From Actinomycetota bacterium (GTDB lineage: Bacteria; Actinomycetota; Geothermincolia; Geothermincolales; RBG-13-55-18): a stretch of DNA of 8,065 nucleotides. The notes below the pieces were generated by a model, which ran no database searches, had not been told where the DNA came from, and saw only the letters and a program-made list of their open reading frames with translations. Position 1 is the first letter of the stretch. Each line of letters starts with the position of its first letter. The stretch spans positions 1-8,065 of the forward strand of contig JAPWVA010000041.1 in assembly GCA_028275245.1 (NCBI GenBank), given 5' to 3'. The translations under genes were made by a program, and so were the position numbers. Shown piece by piece: positions 5,646 to 8,065 of this stretch.

Positions 5646-6995
5646 GCCATGTTCTTCGCCTACATCTTCCCTCTCTCCAGCCCCTTTTGAGTGCCTACAT
5701 TCCCCCGACTCCGGGAAGAAATCGAAGACCCTACTTCCTATGATCACGGTGTCGCCCTCTCTCGCCCCCTCCCGGAGCAGGGCCTCCTCCACTCCCAGCC
5801 TCCTGAGCCTTCCCTGCAGGTATGCCAGGGCCTGGGGCGAATCCCCCTGGAGTCTCTCCACCAGGTCCTCCACCTTCCTTCCCAGGACCCGGTATACACC
5901 ATCCCCCTCCCTCACCACCCTAATACCGGCCTCCCGAGCGGGGTCATACGCGTACACGGTCCACTCCTCGGACACAGGTATCTCGCCTGAGCGCGCCTCC
6001 TCCACCAGGTCGGCCAGGCGGTAAATCAGCGGCCTCAGCCCCTCCCCGGTCAACGATGACACAGGGAAGAACTCCCAGCCCCGGGATTCCGCTTCCCTTC
6101 TCGCCTCCTCCAGCCTCCTGGGGTCAACCACGTCCACCTTGCTTGCCGCCAGGAGCTGGGGCCTCCGCAAGAGCGAGGGACTGTAGGCCGAAAGCTCCTC
6201 CAAGACCGCCTCCACGGCCCTGGAAGGTGTTTCCAAGGCCCAGGGCGAGACGTCCACTAGGTGCAAGAGCACCGCCGTCCTCTCCACGTGGCGCAAAAAG
6301 CGCAGCCCCAGGCCCCTCCCCTGGTGGGCTCCCTCGATGAGGCCGGGTATATCGGCTACCGTGAAGCTCCTCTCCTCGTCCACCCTCACTACCCCCAGCA
6401 CCGGCTCCAGGGTGGTGAAGGGATAATCGGCCACCTTGGGCCTGGCGGCGGATATACGGGAGAGCAGAGTGCTCTTTCCGGCGTTGGGAAGTCCCACCAG
6501 GCCCACATCAGCCAGCAGCTTCAGCTCCAGGCGGATGACCCTCTCCTCGCCCCTCTCTCCCCTCTCGGCGAAATCGGGGGCCCTGCGGGAGGGAGTGGCA
6601 AAGGCCGCGTTGCCTCGGCCTCCCCGGCCCCCCCTGGCCACCACCACGCGCTTGCCGGGAACGTCCAGGTCGGCCAGCAGCCTACCCCCCATGTCCCTGA
6701 CCTGGGTCCCCACCGGAACGTAGAGGACCAGGTCCTCCCCATCGGCCCCGTGACAGTTGTTGCCGGAACCGTTGCCGCCCCGGCCGGCACGGAACATCCT
6801 CTTGCGGGTGAACTCCACCAGGGTGTTAACACTGGGGGAGGCCTCCAGGATCACCGAGCCTCCCCGACCGCCGTCGCCGCCGTCGGGACCGCCCAGGGGG
6901 CGATACTTCTCCCGGTGAAAACTGACGCAACCGGAGCCGCCGTCGCCGCCCCTCACCCGGATCTCCACTTCGTCAACGAAATTGGCCTCGCTCAC
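5643..6995 (-). CDS. obgE: Obg/CgtA family GTPase
   Basis: Obg is a large GTPase that binds the 50S subunit and links ribosome assembly with (p)ppGpp and stress signalling. The product (450 residues from the GTG at 6995) has three domains. The glycine-rich Obg fold (about 5-155) contains GGDGGSGCVSFHREKY and GGPDGGDGGRGG. The G domain follows, with G1 GLPNAGKS (168-175), switch I DYPFTTLEPVLG and G3 DIPGLIEGAHQGRGLG. The C-terminal OCT domain spans about 345-430 (EWTVYAYDPAREAG to VFDFFPE). The G4 motif reads SKVD (285-288) instead of NKxD; G5 is SSLTGEG. The frame is open up to a TTG at 7028, but the GTG at 6995 has AGGGG six bases upstream and places NFVDEV near the start, as in the family. 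The terminator after rpmA suggests obgE has its own promoter. Confidence 0.95.
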   Translation of the reverse strand: MSEANFVDEVEIRVRGGDGGSGCVSFHREKYRPLGGPDGGDGGRGGSVILEASPSVNTLVEFTRKRMFRAGRGGNGSGNNCHGADGEDLVLYVPVGTQVRDMGGRLLADLDVPGKRVVVARGGRGGRGNAAFATPSRRAPDFAERGERGEERVIRLELKLLADVGLVGLPNAGKSTLLSRISAARPKVADYPFTTLEPVLGVVRVDEERSFTVADIPGLIEGAHQGRGLGLRFLRHVERTAVLLHLVDVSPWALETPSRAVEAVLEELSAYSPSLLRRPQLLAASKVDVVDPRRLEEARREAESRGWEFFPVSSLTGEGLRPLIYRLADLVEEARSGEIPVSEEWTVYAYDPAREAGIRVVREGDGVYRVLGRKVEDLVERLQGDSPQALAYLQGRLRRLGVEEALLREGAREGDTVIIGSRVFDFFPESGECRHSKGAGEREDVGEEHG

Positions 6996-7039
6996 TTCCT
7001 GCCCCTGGACCGTTGGTGAACCCGCCAAATTCCACGTCG

Positions 7040-7056
7040 ATGGAAGATAATTCCAT
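7040..7056 (-). repeat. Second hairpin in the obgE leader
   Basis: ATGGAA and TTCCAT form a perfect 6-bp stem round a five-base A+T-rich loop, about 45 bases before the chosen obgE GTG. Both strands can form it. Function unknown; it may be part of a structured leader or a protein-binding dyad. Confidence 0.4.
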
Positions 7057-7069
7057 GATATTAGTGCGA

Positions 7070-7084
7070 GGCGCCACAGGCGCC
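7070..7084 (-). repeat. GGCGCC hairpin at the predicted 5' end of the obgE transcript
   Basis: GGCGCC occurs twice, separated by three bases. As the hexamer is its own reverse complement, the copies form a perfect 6-bp stem with a three-base loop. It begins six bases after the candidate -10 box, so the mRNA would start with a stem-loop, an arrangement known to stabilise some bacterial mRNAs. The functional reading is inference. Confidence 0.45.
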
Positions 7085-7090
7085 ATGTAA

Positions 7091-7119
7091 ATCTTAATCC
7101 ACTGGGTGGTCCTTTTGAA
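7091..7119 (-). promoter_or_regulatory. Candidate promoter of obgE
   Basis: On the minus strand TTCAAA (7114-7119) and TAAGAT (7091-7096) are 17 bases apart, each matching four of six consensus positions. The site lies after the rpmA terminator and about 95 bases before the chosen obgE start, where a new promoter is needed. The predicted start falls at about 7084, at the first base of a GGCGCC hairpin. Confidence 0.5.
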
Positions 7120-7152
7120 CGCCGGCCCGCTGTAAGGGCGGGATGGGAGCAG

Positions 7153-7166
7153 GGAGGAAACCCTCC
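7153..7166. repeat. Small inverted repeat between the rpmA terminator and the obgE promoter
   Basis: GGAGG and CCTCC form a 5-bp stem with a four-base loop. It lies about 35 bases upstream of the candidate obgE -35 box, so it would be outside that transcript. The rest of 7120-7220 holds nothing I can name. Confidence 0.3.
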
Positions 7167-7220
7167 GGTTCTCGCGGTAGCTGGGTCAGCGCGGCGCCCC
7201 GGCAGTATGGCGTTGGGGCA

Positions 7221-7246
7221 AATAAAAACCCGGCCTCAGGCCGGGT
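7221..7246 (-). terminator. Intrinsic terminator of the rplU-rpmA operon
   Basis: On the minus strand ACCCGGCC, a three-base TGA loop and GGCCGGGT form a perfect 8-bp stem, followed directly by TTTTTATTT. It lies about 85 bases after the rpmA stop codon, so most transcription from rplU should end here. Confidence 0.93.
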
Positions 7247-7330
7247 ACGCCTAAGTTCCGGGCTTTTCTTCCGTAGCGAAACCCACTCTTTCTCCTCGCA
7301 GGCTGGCCCGGAAATCCGCTCTCCGGGGGC

Positions 7331-7594
7331 TTACTGGGCTTCCTCCGCCGGGATAACGCTCACGAACTTGCGGTCCCCTATGTCGTGGAAGCGCACGTAT
7401 CCATCCACCAGCGCGAAAAGGGTGTAGTCCTTGCCCATCCCGACGTTCTTGCCGGGCTTCACCGAGGTCCCTCTCTGCCGCACCAGTATGGAACCGCCGG
7501 TGACGAACTGGCCCCCGAAGCGCTTTACGCCCAGCCGCTTGGAGTGGCTGTCCCTTCCGTTCTTAGAGCTCCCAACGCCTTTCTTGCTGGCCAT
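7331..7594 (-). CDS. rpmA: 50S ribosomal protein L27
   Basis: L27 is a large-subunit protein whose N-terminal tail reaches towards the peptidyl-transferase centre. The 87-residue product has the full family pattern: MASKKGVGSSKNGRDSHSKR at the N-terminus, then LGVKRFGGQ, ILVRQRGT, KPGKNVGMGKDYTLFAL and a final VRF segment. In many Firmicutes L27 carries an N-terminal extension removed by the Prp protease, encoded between rplU and rpmA. Here the mature-type N-terminus follows the start Met directly and the two genes are only 13 bases apart, so neither extension nor prp is present. An AGAGGTG ribosome-binding site lies about 7 bases before the ATG. A strong intrinsic terminator about 85 bases downstream closes the operon. 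Confidence 0.97.
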   Translation of the reverse strand: MASKKGVGSSKNGRDSHSKRLGVKRFGGQFVTGGSILVRQRGTSVKPGKNVGMGKDYTLFALVDGYVRFHDIGDRKFVSVIPAEEAQ

Positions 7595-7607
7595 TCACCT
7601 TCACCTC

Positions 7608-7988
7608 TCAGGTCCTTGCCGCCTCGGCTACCCCTTCCGCCGGTGGTTCCTTCCGGCCGGTCCGGCGGGAGGAGGCCTTCCCCAGGAGGATCTTGTCGAT
7701 CCTCACCTCGGTGAACAGCTGTCGGTGCCCTTTCTTCCGGCGGTATCCCTTCTTGGGCTTGTACTTGAAAACTATGATCTTCTTCCCCTTGCCGTGGCCG
7801 AGCACTGTGGCTTCCACCCTGGCCTCGGTCAGTTGGTCCCCGGCTAGGACCTTGCCCCCTTCGCTCAGCAGGAGCACCCGGTCGAAGACCACCTTCCCGC
7901 CCTCGGGCACGTCCAGCTTCTCCACCTTGAGCCGGGTCCCCTCCTCGACCCGGTACTGCTTTCCTCCCGTCTCTATCACTGCGTACAT
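7608..7988 (-). CDS. rplU: 50S ribosomal protein L21
   Basis: L21 is a structural protein of the large ribosomal subunit and binds 23S rRNA. The product begins MYAVIETGGKQYRV, the family's usual N-terminus. It carries the basic C-terminal signature KYKPKKGYRRKKGHRQ followed by LFTEVRIDKI. At 126 residues it is about 20 longer than typical L21 because of a charged, low-complexity tail (SSRRTGRKEPPAEGVAEAART) that is probably disordered. I chose the ATG at 7988 over the in-frame TTG at 7994: GGGAGG lies 5 bases before the ATG but directly abuts the TTG, and family members start MYAV. It is the first gene of an rplU-rpmA operon, 13 bases ahead of rpmA, with a good sigma70-type promoter just upstream. 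The identification is secure. Confidence 0.97.
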   Translation of the reverse strand: MYAVIETGGKQYRVEEGTRLKVEKLDVPEGGKVVFDRVLLLSEGGKVLAGDQLTEARVEATVLGHGKGKKIIVFKYKPKKGYRRKKGHRQLFTEVRIDKILLGKASSRRTGRKEPPAEGVAEAART

Positions 7989-8020
7989 CTTCAACCTCCC
8001 GGTTCCCGCACAGAAAGATA

Positions 8021-8049
8021 AGTTAACACGGCCTTTTAAGGGGTGTCAA
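8021..8049 (-). promoter_or_regulatory. Promoter of the rplU-rpmA operon
   Basis: On the minus strand a perfect TTGACA -35 box (8044-8049) is followed after 17 bases by TTAACT (8021-8026), a weak -10 match in an A+T-rich patch (TTAACTTATCTTT). The expected start at about 8013-8015 leaves a leader of roughly 25 bases, too short for an L21-type autoregulatory leader RNA. Confidence 0.65.
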
Positions 8050-8065
8050 CGAAACGGGTGGCCAG

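Noticed and set aside
7255..7313. Inverted repeat TTCCGGGC/GCCCGGAA across the end of rpmA as a second terminator
   Set aside because: The arms are about 40 bases apart and no T-tract follows in the right position; the terminator at 7221-7246 is far stronger.
1..8065. CRISPR array, mobile element, attachment site at the tRNA gene, or defence system
   Set aside because: No repeat-spacer pattern, transposase, integrase or terminal repeats were seen. The only tRNA gene lies at the edge with no visible partial duplicate in the window, and all genes are core housekeeping genes.

Overview
The window is a G+C-rich chromosomal housekeeping block. All eight recognisable protein genes and one tRNA gene lie on the minus strand, so the reading order runs from the right edge to the left. 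The order rplU, rpmA, obgE, proB, proA, nadD, an LCP/LytR_C-type membrane protein, rsfS is the conserved actinobacterial arrangement. The genes use AGG (Arg), GAG and some ATA heavily, and the proteins are rich in Glu and Arg. My inference is a deep-branching, possibly thermophilic member of the Actinobacteriota, probably known only from metagenomes. Sequence alone cannot fix the lineage.

Right end (7331-8065): ribosomal proteins L21 and L27 form a two-gene operon. It has a perfect TTGACA -35 box ahead of rplU and a strong intrinsic terminator (7221-7246) after rpmA. There is no Prp protease gene between them, and L27 lacks the cleavable N-terminal extension, which is consistent. A second promoter (7091-7119) with a hairpin at its predicted transcript start appears to serve the ribosome-assembly GTPase obgE.

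Middle (2104-6995): after obgE come proB (with PUA domain) and proA, the first two steps of proline synthesis. They are separated by an unusually long 322-base spacer of no clear function. proA, nadD and the LCP-like gene are tightly packed (1-base gap, then a TGATG overlap), which implies co-translation. nadD makes NAD from nicotinate mononucleotide. The LCP-like protein keeps the fold outline and the LytR C-terminal domain but lacks the catalytic residues of LCP ligases.

Left end (1-862): a 283-base spacer with hairpins precedes rsfS, the ribosome silencing factor. Its N-terminus cannot be read in one frame from the best start signal: one extra base separates an ATG with a strong Shine-Dalgarno sequence from the conserved first helix. 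Beyond rsfS is a self-contained tRNA-Ala(GGC) unit with a near-consensus promoter, an encoded CCA and a probable terminator at the window edge.

I found no mobile element, CRISPR array, defence system or obviously novel multi-gene system. The points worth a second look are the catalytically degenerate LCP protein, the rsfS start or frameshift, the Obg G4-motif substitution and the structured spacers.
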